Positions 7,738-16,961 of a stretch of 64,000 nucleotides of DNA are shown here, one piece after another; positions within the stretch are counted from its first letter, which is position 1, and every line of letters starts with the position of its first letter. The position numbers and the translations under genes were made by a program. The DNA is taken from positions 3,596,001 to 3,660,000 of the forward strand of contig NZ_CP130832.1 in assembly GCF_030549615.1 (NCBI RefSeq). The letters are read 5' to 3'. The stretch comes from Stenotrophomonas sp. 610A2. Its GTDB lineage: Bacteria; Pseudomonadota; Gammaproteobacteria; Xanthomonadales; Xanthomonadaceae. The notes under the pieces are model-generated. The model ran no database searches, was not told where the DNA came from, and saw only the letters and a list, made by a program, of their open reading frames with translations.

Positions 7738-8994
7738 ATGTCCAAAGGCACCTTGCTGTATGCCCAGTCCGGCGGCGTCACCGCCGTCATCAACGCCACC
7801 GCCTCGGCCGTCATCGCCGAGGCAAGAGCCAGGAAAATCAAGGTGTTGGCGGCGCGCAACGGCATCCTCGGCGCATTGCGCGAGGAGCTGATCGACACCT
7901 CGAAGGAGTCGGCTGCCAACATCGCCGCGCTGGCCCACACCCCGGGCGGCGCGTTCGGCTCCTGCCGCTACAAGCTCAAGTCGCTGGATGCGGACCGCGC
8001 CAAGTACGAGCGCCTGCTGGAGGTTTTCAAGGCGCATGACGTGCGCTGGTTCCTCTACAACGGCGGCAATGACTCGGCCGACACGGCGCTGAAAGTCTCG
8101 CAGCTGGCCAAGGAATACGGCTACCCGCTGACCTGCGTCGGCGTGCCCAAGACCATCGACAACGACCTGGCGGTCACTGACACCTGCCCGGGCTTTGGCT
8201 CGGCGGCCAAGTACACCGCGATCTCGGTGCGCGAGGCGGCGCTGGATGTTGCGGCGATGGCTGAGACCTCGACCCGCGTCTTCATCTACGAGGCGATGGG
8301 CCGCCATGCCGGTTGGCTGGCCGCAGCGGCTGGCCTGGCTGGCGAAAACCCAGACGATGCGCCGCAGATCATCCTGCTGCCGGAGCGCGCCTATGACGAG
8401 GCGGTGTTCCTGGCCAAGGTCAAGCAGGTCGTTGAGAAGGTCGGCTTCTGCGTGGTGGTCGCCAGCGAAGGCATCCATACCGCTGACGGCCAGTTCGTCG
8501 CCGATGCCGGAGGGGTCAAGGATTCATTCGGCCACACCCAGCTCGGCGGCGTGGCTTCGTACCTGGCCGGCAAGGTCAAGGCTGAGCTCGGCTACAAGGT
8601 GCACTGGACCCTGCCCGACTACCTGCAGCGCTCGGCCCGCCATATCGCCTCCAGGACCGATTGGGAACAGGCGCAGGCAGTGGGCAAGGCGGCGGTGCAG
8701 TTCGCCCTGAAGGGACACAACTCGGTGATGCCGGTGATCGTGCGCAGCTCGGATGTGCCGTATCGCTGGAAGATCGAGGCTGCACCGCTGTCCAAGGTCG
8801 CCAACCACGAAAAGAAGATGCCGGCCGGCTTCATCCGCAAGGATGGCTTCGGCATCACCGAGAAGGCGCGCCGCTACCTGCAGCCGCTGATCCGCGGCGA
8901 AGCGCCGTTGCCGTATGGCCGCGATGGCCTGCCCAAGTACGTGACGTTGAAGAACGTGGCAATAGCAAAAAAGCTGCCCAGCTGGGAAGGTTGA
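7738..8994 (+). CDS. pfp: diphosphate-fructose-6-phosphate 1-phosphotransferase (PPi-dependent phosphofructokinase)
   Basis: 418 residues from the ATG preceded by GGAG. It phosphorylates fructose 6-phosphate using pyrophosphate, reversibly. PPi rather than ATP use is suggested by GGNDS (about 101-105) and by Lys in PKTIDNDL (about 137-144), where ATP enzymes have GGDGS and Gly. CPGFGSAAKY and the MGRHAGWLAA segment (about 188-197) complete the active site. The upstream frame extends to 7549 but overlaps adk antisense and lacks family similarity. A proton-pumping pyrophosphatase gene lies 1.1 kb downstream on the same strand, which fits a PPi-centred metabolism. Confidence 0.96.
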   Translation: MSKGTLLYAQSGGVTAVINATASAVIAEARARKIKVLAARNGILGALREELIDTSKESAANIAALAHTPGGAFGSCRYKLKSLDADRAKYERLLEVFKAHDVRWFLYNGGNDSADTALKVSQLAKEYGYPLTCVGVPKTIDNDLAVTDTCPGFGSAAKYTAISVREAALDVAAMAETSTRVFIYEAMGRHAGWLAAAAGLAGENPDDAPQIILLPERAYDEAVFLAKVKQVVEKVGFCVVVASEGIHTADGQFVADAGGVKDSFGHTQLGGVASYLAGKVKAELGYKVHWTLPDYLQRSARHIASRTDWEQAQAVGKAAVQFALKGHNSVMPVIVRSSDVPYRWKIEAAPLSKVANHEKKMPAGFIRKDGFGITEKARRYLQPLIRGEAPLPYGRDGLPKYVTLKNVAIAKKLPSWEG

Positions 8995-9003
8995 GCAGGC
9001 AAT

Positions 9004-9119
9004 GTAGTGCCGAGCCATGCTCGGCTGAGGCGTTACCAGTGAAGCCCAGCCGAGCACGGCTCGGCTCTGCTGGTGATGCTTTACCGGTACCGCCTCAGCC
9101 GAGCATGGCTCGGCGCTAC
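9004..9119. repeat. three GTAG-type REP palindromes
   Basis: Units at 9004-9026 (forward), 9048-9070 (inverted, with CTGC in place of CTAC) and 9097-9119 (inverted). The core GCCGAGC-nn-GCTCGGC is the same as in the 5034-5265 cluster. They follow the pfp stop by 9 bp and may terminate or stabilise its mRNA. Confidence 0.9.
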
Positions 9120-9212
9120 AGGTGAAGCCTGATCACGCATTACTTCAGACAGGTGTGCCGCCGCGGTGGGCGGCGCATTCTTCGCCCAAGGTCTTCAAAC
9201 CGGCGGTGCGCC

Positions 9213-9341
9213 ATGTTCCGCAAGATACTGATCGGGATGCTCGGCTTTCTCATCGTCTGCGGGTTGGCCGCGGCAGGCTACCGGGTTGGCCAGGAACTGG
9301 CGCAACACGACCGCAACACCCAATCGGCACAACAGCGCTGA
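9213..9341 (+). CDS. small membrane protein, unknown
   Basis: 42 residues beginning MFRKILIGMLGFLIVCG. One hydrophobic segment (about 4-22) is followed by a short polar tail GYRVGQELAQHDRNTQSAQQR, so it would be a bitopic or signal-anchored inner-membrane peptide. It lies between the REP cluster and a convergent exported-protein gene; upstream extension to 9153 adds an arginine-rich stretch that looks non-coding. Support is only the charge/hydrophobic layout and the codon use, so this remains tentative. Confidence 0.45.
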   Translation: MFRKILIGMLGFLIVCGLAAAGYRVGQELAQHDRNTQSAQQR

Positions 9342-9360
9342 GCTAGCGGCATCACCGCAG

Positions 9361-9870
9361 TCATCGGCAGGCCGATCCCTGCATTTCGAGCTTGGCCGAA
9401 TACGCCGGCAACGCGGCCAAGCGCCCGGCCGCTGCCTGCGTCTTGGCATCTTCCAGGTACACGCGGTTCTGGCCCTGCCCGTCCAATGCCACCTGCTGCC
9501 CGGCGGGCTTGCGCCACACTTCGATCACGGCCTGTTGCGTGCTGCAGGATGCCGAAGGAATACGCGCTACTTCATTGAGCTTCCAGCCAGCCGCCTCGCT
9601 GGGGTTGACCTTGCTCGCATCCAGGAACACTGCACGCGGCTGGCATTGCGCACTGGTCCGCACCAACTGCATGTCATACGGCGCCGCGGCATCGCCGGTG
9701 AAACGACCTTCAATACGGGTGCAGGCTTCCGGAATCTGTCGCACGGTGTGCAACGCAGCATCGGCCTGCGGACTGGCAGCAGGCCGTTCGATCTCGGGCT
9801 TGGCGTTGGCCGCGAACAGCGGCAGTGGCAGTGCGGCAAGCAGGACCAAGTGGAATGCGGCTTTCATCAT
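9361..9870 (-). CDS. exported conserved hypothetical protein
   Basis: About 169 residues from MMKAAFHLVLLAALPLPLFAANA; the hydrophobic core with AxA ending predicts a Sec signal peptide cleaved near residue 20, so a periplasmic protein. Four later cysteines (EACTR, AQCQP, SASCST, GSACR) could form two disulfides. No known domain is recognised. The gene is convergent with the small membrane-protein gene and divergent from hppA. A start 6 codons upstream (9888) exists but would spoil the signal peptide. Confidence 0.7.
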   Translation of the reverse strand: MMKAAFHLVLLAALPLPLFAANAKPEIERPAASPQADAALHTVRQIPEACTRIEGRFTGDAAAPYDMQLVRTSAQCQPRAVFLDASKVNPSEAAGWKLNEVARIPSASCSTQQAVIEVWRKPAGQQVALDGQGQNRVYLEDAKTQAAAGRLAALPAYSAKLEMQGSACR

Positions 9871-10109
9871 GGTGTTCCCTATCGGCAAGCTGCTGACGTT
9901 GCCAGCGTGCGGCTGAACTGCTGGGCAAGAACGCTGCCTGCTGGCGGCGGAGACAGCTGACAGTCATACTCAGGCCGCCTCAGAGTGTTTGAACACAGCG
10001 ACACGTACCACAGCCGCACGCGGCCCGGGTCTGTTCCAGTGCTTCGATCTACCCGGCGTGTCCCCGCTTCATCCACAGCTGGATGGCATCCACCAACGCT
10101 GGAGGGGTC

Positions 10110-12137
10110 ATGCTCGAACAGTACGGTCTTGTGCTTTCGCTTGTCTGCGCCGCTGTCGCCATCGTCTACGGCATCATCTCGGCCCAATGGGTCCTACGCC
10201 AACCTGCCGGCAATGCCCGCATGCAGGAAATCGCCTCAGCCATCCAGGAAGGCGCGCGGGCCTACCTCAACCGCCAATACCTGACCATCGCCATCGTCGG
10301 CGTGGTGCTGTTCGTGCTGGTCGGTGTCTTCCTCAGCTGGTACACGGCGATCGGTTTTGCGGTCGGCGCAGTGCTGTCCGGCGCGGCCGGCTATATCGGC
10401 ATGAACGTGTCGGTGCGCGCCAACGTGCGCACTGCCGAGGCCGCGCGCAACGGCATGAGCGCGGCGATGGATGTGGCGTTCCGTGGCGGTGCGATCACCG
10501 GCATGCTGGTGGTCGGGCTGGGCCTGCTCGGCGTGGCCGGGTATTACCTGATCCTGCAGCGTTTGGGCCTGAGCCAGGCCGACAACCTGCATGCGCTGGT
10601 AGGTCTGGCATTCGGCAGTTCCTTGATTTCGATCTTCGCGCGCCTTGGCGGTGGCATCTTCACCAAGGGTGCGGACGTCGGCGCTGATCTGGTCGGCAAG
10701 GTCGAAGCCGGCATTCCCGAAGACGACCCGCGCAATCCGGCGGTGATCGCCGACAACGTCGGTGACAACGTCGGCGACTGCGCAGGCATGGCCGCCGATC
10801 TGTTCGAGACCTATGCGGTGACGGTGATCGCCACCATGTTGCTGGGCGGCATGATGATGGCCGAAGTCGGCCGCAACGCGGTGCTGTTCCCACTGGTGCT
10901 GGGCGGCGTGTCGATCATCGCCTCGATCATCGGCGCGTTCTTCGTCAAGGTGAAAGCCGGCGGCTCGATCATGGGCGCGCTGTACAAGGGCGTGATCGTC
11001 TCCGGCGTGCTGGCCGCCATCGCCTTCTGGCCGGTGACCACCCAGCTGATGGCCGACTCCAGCCACGGCGCCACCAACCTGTACATCTGCGCCTTGATCG
11101 GACTGGTGCTGACCGGCCTGATCGTCTGGATCACCGAGTACTACACCGGCACCCAGTACAAGCCGGTGCAGCACGTGGCGCAGGCTTCGACCACCGGCCA
11201 CGGCACCAACATCATCGCCGGCCTCGGTGTATCGATGAAATCCACCGCACTGCCGGTGATTGCGGTCTGCGTGGCGATCTGGTCGGCGTTCCACTTCGGC
11301 GGCCTGTACGGCATTGCCATCGCCGCAACCGCGATGCTGTCGATGGCCGGCATGATCGTCGCGCTCGATGCCTACGGTCCGATCACCGACAACGCCGGCG
11401 GTATCGCCGAGATGGCCGAGCTGCCTTCGGACATCCGCGACATCACCGACCCGCTGGATGCGGTTGGCAATACCACCAAGGCAGTGACCAAGGGTTATGC
11501 GATTGGTTCGGCGGCGTTGGCGGCATTGGTGCTGTTCGCCGACTACACGCACAACCTGCAGATGGCGCATCCGGGCGAAACGTTCGCCTTCGACCTGTCC
11601 GACCACACGGTGATCATCGGCCTGTTGATCGGCGGCTTGATTCCCTATCTGTTTGGTGCAATGGCGATGGAAGCGGTGGGCCGTGCTGCTGGTGCGGTGG
11701 TGGAAGAAGTTCGCCGTCAGTTCCGCGAGATCCCCGGCATCATGCAGGGCACCGCCAAGCCGCAGTACCACAAGGCAGTGGACATGCTCACGCGTTCGGC
11801 GATCAAGGAAATGATCGTGCCTTCGCTATTGCCGGTTGCCGTGCCGGTGGTGGTTGGCCTGCTGCTCGGGCCAAAGGCGCTGGGCGGTTTGTTGATCGGC
11901 ACCATCGTCACCGGCCTGTTCGTGGCGATCTCGATGACCACCGGTGGCGGTGCATGGGACAACGCCAAGAAGTACATCGAAGATGGTCACTTCGGCGGCA
12001 AGGGCAGTGAGGCGCACAAGGCTGCGGTGACTGGCGATACCGTTGGTGATCCGTACAAGGACACGGCGGGGCCGGCGATCAACCCCCTCATTAAAATCAT
12101 CAATATCGTCGCGCTGCTGTTGGTGCCATTGCTGTAG
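10110..12137 (+). CDS. hppA: K+-independent, H+-translocating membrane pyrophosphatase
   Basis: 675 residues with about 16 membrane helices. It couples hydrolysis of PPi to proton export at the inner membrane. The substrate signature is clear: [19 protein letters not shown] (about 190-208) followed by [31 protein letters not shown] segment, and a second conserved acidic cluster near the C-terminus ([18 protein letters not shown]). Lys in [10 protein letters not shown], where K+-dependent enzymes have Ala, indicates the K+-independent class. The ATG at 10110 follows GGAGGGG, so it is preferred over the frame start at 10083. With pfp and ppa nearby it suggests that PPi is an energy currency here. 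Confidence 0.97.
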   Translation: MLEQYGLVLSLVCAAVAIVYGIISAQWVLRQPAGNARMQEIASAIQEGARAYLNRQYLTIAIVGVVLFVLVGVFLSWYTAIGFAVGAVLSGAAGYIGMNVSVRANVRTAEAARNGMSAAMDVAFRGGAITGMLVVGLGLLGVAGYYLILQRLGLSQADNLHALVGLAFGSSLISIFARLGGGIFTKGADVGADLVGKVEAGIPEDDPRNPAVIADNVGDNVGDCAGMAADLFETYAVTVIATMLLGGMMMAEVGRNAVLFPLVLGGVSIIASIIGAFFVKVKAGGSIMGALYKGVIVSGVLAAIAFWPVTTQLMADSSHGATNLYICALIGLVLTGLIVWITEYYTGTQYKPVQHVAQASTTGHGTNIIAGLGVSMKSTALPVIAVCVAIWSAFHFGGLYGIAIAATAMLSMAGMIVALDAYGPITDNAGGIAEMAELPSDIRDITDPLDAVGNTTKAVTKGYAIGSAALAALVLFADYTHNLQMAHPGETFAFDLSDHTVIIGLLIGGLIPYLFGAMAMEAVGRAAGAVVEEVRRQFREIPGIMQGTAKPQYHKAVDMLTRSAIKEMIVPSLLPVAVPVVVGLLLGPKALGGLLIGTIVTGLFVAISMTTGGGAWDNAKKYIEDGHFGGKGSEAHKAAVTGDTVGDPYKDTAGPAINPLIKIINIVALLLVPLL

Positions 12138-12173
12138 TTGAAGCTACCAGCGAAAAGCTGCCCTCACCCCAAC

Positions 12174-12199
12174 CCCTCTCCCGCATGCGGGAGAGGGGC
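12174..12199. terminator. 26-bp perfect palindrome after hppA
   Basis: CCCCTCTCCCGC-ATGC-style palindrome, perfectly symmetric, 36 bp after the hppA stop. It belongs to the CTCACCCC..CCCTCTCCCGCATGCGGGAGAGGGG repeat type also present at 14459-14488. It lacks a clear T-tract; it may terminate hppA or only stabilise the 3' end. The remaining 12200-12317 shows nothing else. Confidence 0.6.
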
Positions 12200-12317
12200 T
12201 CTTGTATCCGGCAGCGGGAGGATCGGTAAGTGCACGAAGCGTCGTAGCACTTGTAGGAGCGGCGTCAGCCACGAAGCTGACATCACATCAGCCAAACGTA
12301 AAACACCCCAACTCCAC

Positions 12318-12986
12318 TCAGAACGGCCGCTTCACCGCATACACCCGGCCGTCATTGCCACCACCGCAATAGAACAACTCGCCACCATCCGCTTCCAATC
12401 CACTGACACTGATCCCATCCGGCATCTGCAGGCGCTCCAGCACCGCGCCTGTATCGGCCTGCAGCCGGCGGATATCACTCTGCCCCGCCTCGCCCGTGGC
12501 ATGCCACAGCTCGCCATCCACCCAGGTCACGCCGGTGACGAAACGGTCGGATTCAATCGTGCGCAGGATCTTGCCGTTGGCCGGATCTATCTGGTAAATC
12601 TTCCGCTGCCGGTACTGCCCCACCCACAGGCTGCCTTCCGCCCAGGCCATGCCCGAATCCGTTCCACCACCCGGTGCAGGAATCGAAGCCAGTACTTCTC
12701 CGCTCTCGGGATCGATCTTGTCGATACGTGCTTCGGCGATCTGCCAGAGATAGGTACCGTCGAAGGTGGTACCGGCGTCACAGGGCAAGTCCAAACTACG
12801 CACCGTCTGGCCATCACGCGGATCGAAGGCCACCAGCGCGGCACCGGTGGCTGCCCATACGTTGCGCCCATCGAAACTGACGCCATTGATGGTGTCCGAG
12901 CCGGCAAACGGGCCGTATTCGCGCACAACCTCGGCGGGACGGACCTTGGCCGTCGCGGCTTTGGAGTTGAGGATTTCCGTATTCAT
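12318..12986 (-). CDS. beta-propeller-like (Vgb/NHL-type) protein
   Basis: 222 residues from MNTEILNSK, chosen because GGGAGA lies just upstream. The body is built of repeats of about 40-45 residues: GVSFDGRNVWAATGAALVAFDP, GTTFDGTYLWQIAEARIDKIDP, GMAWAEGSLWVGQYRQRKIYQIDP and GVTWVDGELWHATG each end in a similar way, as in streptogramin-lyase-like or glutamine-cyclotransferase-like propellers. No signal peptide, so cytoplasmic. It lies 47 bp downstream of a TPR/winged-helix regulator gene on the same strand; the two are probably co-transcribed. The ligand or enzyme role is unknown. Repeats are listed as short separate motifs, not one run. Confidence 0.72.
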   Translation of the reverse strand: MNTEILNSKAATAKVRPAEVVREYGPFAGSDTINGVSFDGRNVWAATGAALVAFDPRDGQTVRSLDLPCDAGTTFDGTYLWQIAEARIDKIDPESGEVLASIPAPGGGTDSGMAWAEGSLWVGQYRQRKIYQIDPANGKILRTIESDRFVTGVTWVDGELWHATGEAGQSDIRRLQADTGAVLERLQMPDGISVSGLEADGGELFYCGGGNDGRVYAVKRPF

Positions 12987-13033
12987 CACTGCAGTCTCCC
13001 GGCATGTCCACGATTGGCTGCCTGCACGCGACA

Positions 13034-14254
13034 CTAGTCAATCGGCAGCGCAGCAGGGAGTAACAAGATCGTCGTGAATCCGCCCAGCGGCACCGCGCGC
13101 CAACGCTGCGCTCGCCCGCGTCCAGTCGCGTACACACGCCCTGCTGCCTCCAACTCCAGCAGCGCCCGCTGCGCGTTGCGCTGGCTCTGCCCCAAGGCCA
13201 AACCCAGTGCCGAAGTCGACCAGGCCGCGCCATCGGCAAGCAACGCGAGCAGTGCACCTTGTTCGCCTTCGATGGGCGGGAGCAGCACCCTCACCGAGTT
13301 CGCAGAGCGTGGTGACAGGCGGAAACCGGCAGCTGTCGCTTCAATGTGCGCCTGCATTGCGATGAACCCGCGCAGGCGACTGATTTCCACGCGCAACCGG
13401 GCGCGTAGTGTCTCATCGTAATGGCGCATGCCGAATGCGCGTCTGATCAGCACGTCACGGTCAACCTCACCCGGCCAAGCCTCGGCCAACGCGCAGGCAA
13501 GCGCGAACAGCACCGGGCGTCTTGCCAGCGATTGCCAGCTTGCTCCAAACCTGATGCCGCGCTGGCAACCATCAACGATCAGTGCACCGGAATCCAACAG
13601 CTGCTGCACCTGATCGATACGCAGCAACCGATCCACCCCTCCGCCAAGGCAACGAGCAGCCGGCTGATCCAACTTGATGCGAGCTTGGTCCACTTCTGCC
13701 TGCAACGCGCCGACACCAGCTTGCGCCGCAGCCATCCGCGCGCGTTCCAGCAGGCCCCGTGCCTGCGCAATCTGCATCCTGCGCAGTGCCAAGGTCGCAG
13801 CGGTCAGATCAGCCATGGCGCTCAGCGCTGGCGGCAGCTGCCTTCCCTCCAACTTCGCCAGCGCATGCGCTGCATCATCCAGCTTGCCCAACAGCAGCAT
13901 TCTCCGCGCCAGGATCAACCAGGCCTGCAATGCATTGATCGCATCACCCTGCGCTTCTAGCACGGTCGCGATGGCCGACAACGGCTCGGAGTTGCCGCCA
14001 AGTTCGCGTAGCGCCAGCGCCACTTCGGCTTCGGCCAGACCGCAGCGCGCGCGTGCGAGGACTTCGTGTGCGCCAAAGCCGCGCTGGGCGCGTCGCAACA
14101 GCTCGCGTGCACGCGCCAGGTCGCCCAGCTGGGCCATGGCGATTCCGCGTAGCGCCAGTGCCGGTGGGTCGTCACGCAATGCAACGTGCTTCAGCGCGGT
14201 GAGGACATCACCGGTGGCCAAGGCGCGTGCGGATGCTGCGATCAGGGAGTCCAT
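13034..14254 (-). CDS. transcriptional regulator with TPR-like N-terminus and two winged-helix regions
   Basis: 406 residues. The first half (about 1-200) is an alanine/leucine-rich array of helical hairpins, TPR-like (ALALRGIAMAQLGDLARAREL, ALQAWLILARRMLLLGKLDDA). Residues about 235-330 resemble the OmpR/SARP DNA-binding winged helix (RPVLFALACALAEAWPG, VDRDVLIRRAFG, LRARLRVEISRLRG). Near the C-terminus a second helix-turn-helix is seen (STSALGLALGQSQRNAQRAL followed by a wing rich in Arg). It is followed by the propeller-like gene. The domain order differs from ordinary SARPs, where the winged helix comes first. Target genes are unknown; autoregulation of the pair is a guess. Confidence 0.75.
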   Translation of the reverse strand: MDSLIAASARALATGDVLTALKHVALRDDPPALALRGIAMAQLGDLARARELLRRAQRGFGAHEVLARARCGLAEAEVALALRELGGNSEPLSAIATVLEAQGDAINALQAWLILARRMLLLGKLDDAAHALAKLEGRQLPPALSAMADLTAATLALRRMQIAQARGLLERARMAAAQAGVGALQAEVDQARIKLDQPAARCLGGGVDRLLRIDQVQQLLDSGALIVDGCQRGIRFGASWQSLARRPVLFALACALAEAWPGEVDRDVLIRRAFGMRHYDETLRARLRVEISRLRGFIAMQAHIEATAAGFRLSPRSANSVRVLLPPIEGEQGALLALLADGAAWSTSALGLALGQSQRNAQRALLELEAAGRVYATGRGRAQRWRAVPLGGFTTILLLPAALPID

Positions 14255-14381
14255 CTGCGCAGGCTAACTGCGGGCGGGCGTGGATGCACTTTTCCGCGAT
14301 GCCGCGCCTGCACAGGTAGTTGAATCATCGCCAGGGGAATATCTGCGCGCTGCAGGACAACCGCTAAAAGCGTCCTCACCC

Positions 14382-14488
14382 CTACCCTCGCTCCGCGCCC
14401 AGGCCCTTGCGCTGGCGCAAGGTCGGTCGATGGGCAGCGAACCAATGGTTCGCAAGCTGCCCCTCTCCCCCGCATGCGGGAGAGGGGA
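14382..14488. repeat. palindromic repeat downstream of tonB
   Basis: Two hairpins: CCCTTGCGCTGGCGCAAGG around 14404-14422, and CCCCTCTCCCCCGCATGCGGGAGAGGGG ending at 14487. The second matches the repeat after hppA. It occupies the gap between the regulator gene start (14254) and the tonB stop (14524) and may serve as the tonB terminator. The rest of 14255-14381 shows nothing recognisable beyond the regulator's promoter. Confidence 0.7.
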
Positions 14489-14523
14489 CAGCCTGCGCAT
14501 TCGGGTACTCAGGAAGCTGCTGC

Positions 14524-15264
14524 CTACCTGCGATTGATGAAGAACTCCACCGGCACCATCACTTCCACCGGGTTGCCGACGACCTCCGCCGGTGGTGCCG
14601 GCACGGGCGTTGCCCGCGCTACTGTCTCCAGCGTGGCCTCGTCCAGGCTGTCATGGCCGCTGCCGCGGCCGATCCGCGCGTTGCTGACGTTACCCTGCCG
14701 GTCCACGCTGAAACGCACATAGGCCACGCCTTGTTGGCGCAGGCGCTCGGCCAGTCGCGGATAGCGGCGGTATTTTTCCAGATGCCCCAACAGCTGTCCT
14801 TGCCAGGTGACCGTGGCCTGTGTCTGTTGGCCCGAAGTGGTCTGCCTGGCGGCATAGCGCTCGCTGGGTTTTGCGCTGATATCCGGCGGTGCCAGGGTCT
14901 GGTCCACCGTTTTGGCATCGGAGACACGTGCGGGGTCTTTCGGTTGCGGAGGCACATAGGCATCCACCACGTCGGGCTCCAGCGGCGGCGGCTCGCGCTC
15001 CACCTTTGGTGCTGGTACCGGCTCGCTGCGCTGCTGCTCCTGCTGCGGTGGGCCCGGTGGAATTTCGGTTGGTGTTGCCGGTGGTGCCTCCGGCGCCTCG
15101 GCCAGCTCCACCATTACCGCTTCCAAGGGTTGCTGGTCGGCAAGCAAAGGCGGCGCACGCAGGCTCCACCACAGCGCCGCGCCGATCACCACCGCGTGCA
15201 ACAGCAGCGCCAGTGCGAAACTGCCACCCCAACGCAGGCCGGATGATGCAGTAGCGTCCGTCAC
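14524..15264 (-). CDS. tonB: TonB energy transducer
   Basis: 246 residues. One N-terminal membrane anchor (about 12-34), a long Pro/Glu-rich periplasmic spacer (about 50-130) and a C-terminal TonB domain (about 150-246) with the receptor-contact YRRYPRLAERLRQQG segment and PVEVMVPVEFFINRR end. It delivers proton-motive energy from ExbB-ExbD to outer-membrane receptors. The start overlaps the exbD stop by 4 bp (ATGA). It is the last gene of the exbB-exbD-tonB set, downstream of a heme oxygenase and a HasR-like receptor, so it is probably dedicated to heme uptake although it could serve other receptors. Confidence 0.95.
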   Translation of the reverse strand: MTDATASSGLRWGGSFALALLLHAVVIGAALWWSLRAPPLLADQQPLEAVMVELAEAPEAPPATPTEIPPGPPQQEQQRSEPVPAPKVEREPPPLEPDVVDAYVPPQPKDPARVSDAKTVDQTLAPPDISAKPSERYAARQTTSGQQTQATVTWQGQLLGHLEKYRRYPRLAERLRQQGVAYVRFSVDRQGNVSNARIGRGSGHDSLDEATLETVARATPVPAPPAEVVGNPVEVMVPVEFFINRR

Positions 15265-15686
15265 GGCGACTGCTCTACCCCGACCAGTGCCACTTTCAGG
15301 TAGCCGGCGCGGCGCAGCAGGTTCATGGCTTCCATCAGGTCGCCGTAGCTGACCGAACGGTCGGCGCGCAGGAAGATGCGCTGCGAGTGATCGCCTTGCG
15401 TGCGCGCCTCCAGTGCGGCAGCCAGCGTCTGCCCGGTGACCACGTCTTCACCGATACGCAGTGACAGATCGGCCTGCACGGTAAGGAACAAGGGTTCCAC
15501 ATCGCGCGGCTGCGGTTTGGCGCTGCTGGCCGGCAATTCCACCGGCACATCCACCGTGGCCAATGGCGCGGCCACCATGAAGATGATCAGCAGCACCAGC
15601 ATCACGTCGATGAAGGGCGTGACATTGATCTCGTGCGCTTCGTCCAGCGCTTCGTCGTCGGACTCGCGGGAGGTACGGATTGCCAT
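15261..15686 (-). CDS. exbD: biopolymer transport protein ExbD
   Basis: 141 residues: a short cytoplasmic N-terminus, one membrane helix starting with the conserved Asp in INVTPFIDVMLVLLIIFMV (about 20-38), and a periplasmic domain. The Asp in FIDVML is the proton-path residue of the family. It works with ExbB as the stator of the TonB motor. It begins 3 bp after the exbB stop and overlaps tonB by 4 bp, so the three are one translation-coupled unit. Confidence 0.96.
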   Translation of the reverse strand: MAIRTSRESDDEALDEAHEINVTPFIDVMLVLLIIFMVAAPLATVDVPVELPASSAKPQPRDVEPLFLTVQADLSLRIGEDVVTGQTLAAALEARTQGDHSQRIFLRADRSVSYGDLMEAMNLLRRAGYLKVALVGVEQSP

Positions 15687-15688
15687 TG

Positions 15689-16405
15689 TCAGGCCTCAGC
15701 GCGCGGCAGCGCGCGGCCGCAATCGATATCGCGCGAGACGATCTGCTGCACGCTGGCCGAGATATCGCCGCCAAGCGCGCGCAGCGTCAGCAGCCGGCGG
15801 CTGAAATGGTTGTAGATCACGACCGCCGGAATCGCGGCGATCAGGCCCATCGCGGTCGCCAACAATGCTTCGGCGATGCCGGGCGCAACCACGGCCAGGT
15901 TGGTGGTATTGGATGCGGCAATGCCGACGAAGCTGTTCATGATGCCCCAGACGGTGCCGAACAGACCGACGAACGGTGCCACCGCGCCGATGCTGGCCAG
16001 CAGGCCGACGCCGCTGCGCAGGCGCCGGCTGTTGCCCAGTTCGATGCGCTCAAGTCGCGAGCCTAGGCGTTCCTTGGTGCCTTCGTGGCCCTGCGCATCC
16101 GCAGACAGCGCCAGCTCGGTGCGGGCAGCGTCCAGCATGCTGCGCGCCAAGCCCGGCCGCAGCAGTACCGATTGCGCATCGGTGGCATCCAGGCTGCCGC
16201 TCACGTCCAGTACCTCACGTGCCAGCTGCAACTCACGGCCGATACGTGCCAGTTCCAGGATCTTGGCGATCAGCACGGTCCAGGTAGCCAGCGATGCCAA
16301 CGCCAGGCAGATCATCACCGCCTGCACCACCCAGTCGGCGGACTGGTACATGGCCCAAGGAGTGAGCGCCTGCGCGGCAGCGTGCGGGGAGATGTCAGCG
16401 TGCAT
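15689..16405 (-). CDS. exbB: biopolymer transport protein ExbB (MotA/TolQ/ExbB family)
   Basis: 238 residues from the ATG giving MHADISPHAAAQ. Three membrane segments (about 20-42, 135-157, 172-195) with a large cytoplasmic loop between the first two, as expected. The conserved stretch GLLASIGAVAPFVGLFGTVWGIMNSF precedes the third helix, where AEALLATAMGLIAAIPAVVIYN is typical. It forms the pentameric channel around ExbD. A 126-bp gap separates it from the DUF454 gene upstream, so it may have its own promoter. The frame is open for 12 more codons upstream but the chosen start gives the expected N-terminus. The two conserved stretches are quoted for recognition only. Confidence 0.95.
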   Translation of the reverse strand: MHADISPHAAAQALTPWAMYQSADWVVQAVMICLALASLATWTVLIAKILELARIGRELQLAREVLDVSGSLDATDAQSVLLRPGLARSMLDAARTELALSADAQGHEGTKERLGSRLERIELGNSRRLRSGVGLLASIGAVAPFVGLFGTVWGIMNSFVGIAASNTTNLAVVAPGIAEALLATAMGLIAAIPAVVIYNHFSRRLLTLRALGGDISASVQQIVSRDIDCGRALPRAEA

Positions 16406-16531
16406 GGGAAGGTTCCGGATCGTCGTTGGAGAAAGTCGCACTGGCGATCTGGCTGGTGCGTTGAACGTGGTACGAACAGATGCCGCGTCGAGGTGACGCA
16501 GATAGGTGCACAGCGGCGGTGACGGACTGGG

Positions 16532-16921
16532 TCACGGCTGCTCGCTACCATCGGCCGGCTCGCGCGGGCTGGGCCGCGACAGCACGTAGGCGGCGCTGGC
16601 CAGGAAGAATATCGCCACAGGCACAGCCAGCTTCCAGCTCGGATGTGCACCGATGAAAAACAACACATAGCCCAGTGCCATGCCGCCAGCAGCAAAACAC
16701 TTGCCCTTGCGGCTCACTGCGCCCTGCTCGCGCCACAGCCGCAGCGGGCGGCCATAACGCGGGTGCTGCAACAACCACGCTTCAAAGCGCGGCGAGGATT
16801 TGGAGAAACACCACACCGCCAGGATCAGGAAGATGGTGGTCGGCATCACCGGCAGCAAGGCACCGATCACGCCCAGCGCCACCATCAACCAGCCCATGCA
16901 GAACCACAGCCAGCGGATCAC
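16532..16921 (-). CDS. DUF454 (YbaN-like) inner-membrane protein
   Basis: About 129 residues from a GTG start (VIRWLWFCMGWLM) with GGAGGT 7 nt upstream; the frame is open further upstream but that part overlaps the end of the heme oxygenase gene and looks non-coding. Three hydrophobic segments. The family motif region GVIGALLPVMPTTIFLILAVWCFSKSSPR is present. YbaN/DUF454 genes are often found beside heme-uptake and heme-oxygenase genes, as here (41 bp after the heme oxygenase stop); the molecular role is not known. Likely co-transcribed with the heme oxygenase gene. Confidence 0.85.
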   Translation of the reverse strand: MIRWLWFCMGWLMVALGVIGALLPVMPTTIFLILAVWCFSKSSPRFEAWLLQHPRYGRPLRLWREQGAVSRKGKCFAAGGMALGYVLFFIGAHPSWKLAVPVAIFFLASAAYVLSRPSPREPADGSEQP

Positions 16922-16961
16922 GCCGCGACCTCCATGGTGTCTGCTGGTGCGCCGGCCTGCA

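Noticed and set aside
10236..11771. Minus-strand frame of 511 codons rich in His, Asp and Gln
   Set aside because: Antisense of hppA; the membrane-protein codon pattern creates the hydrophilic shadow.
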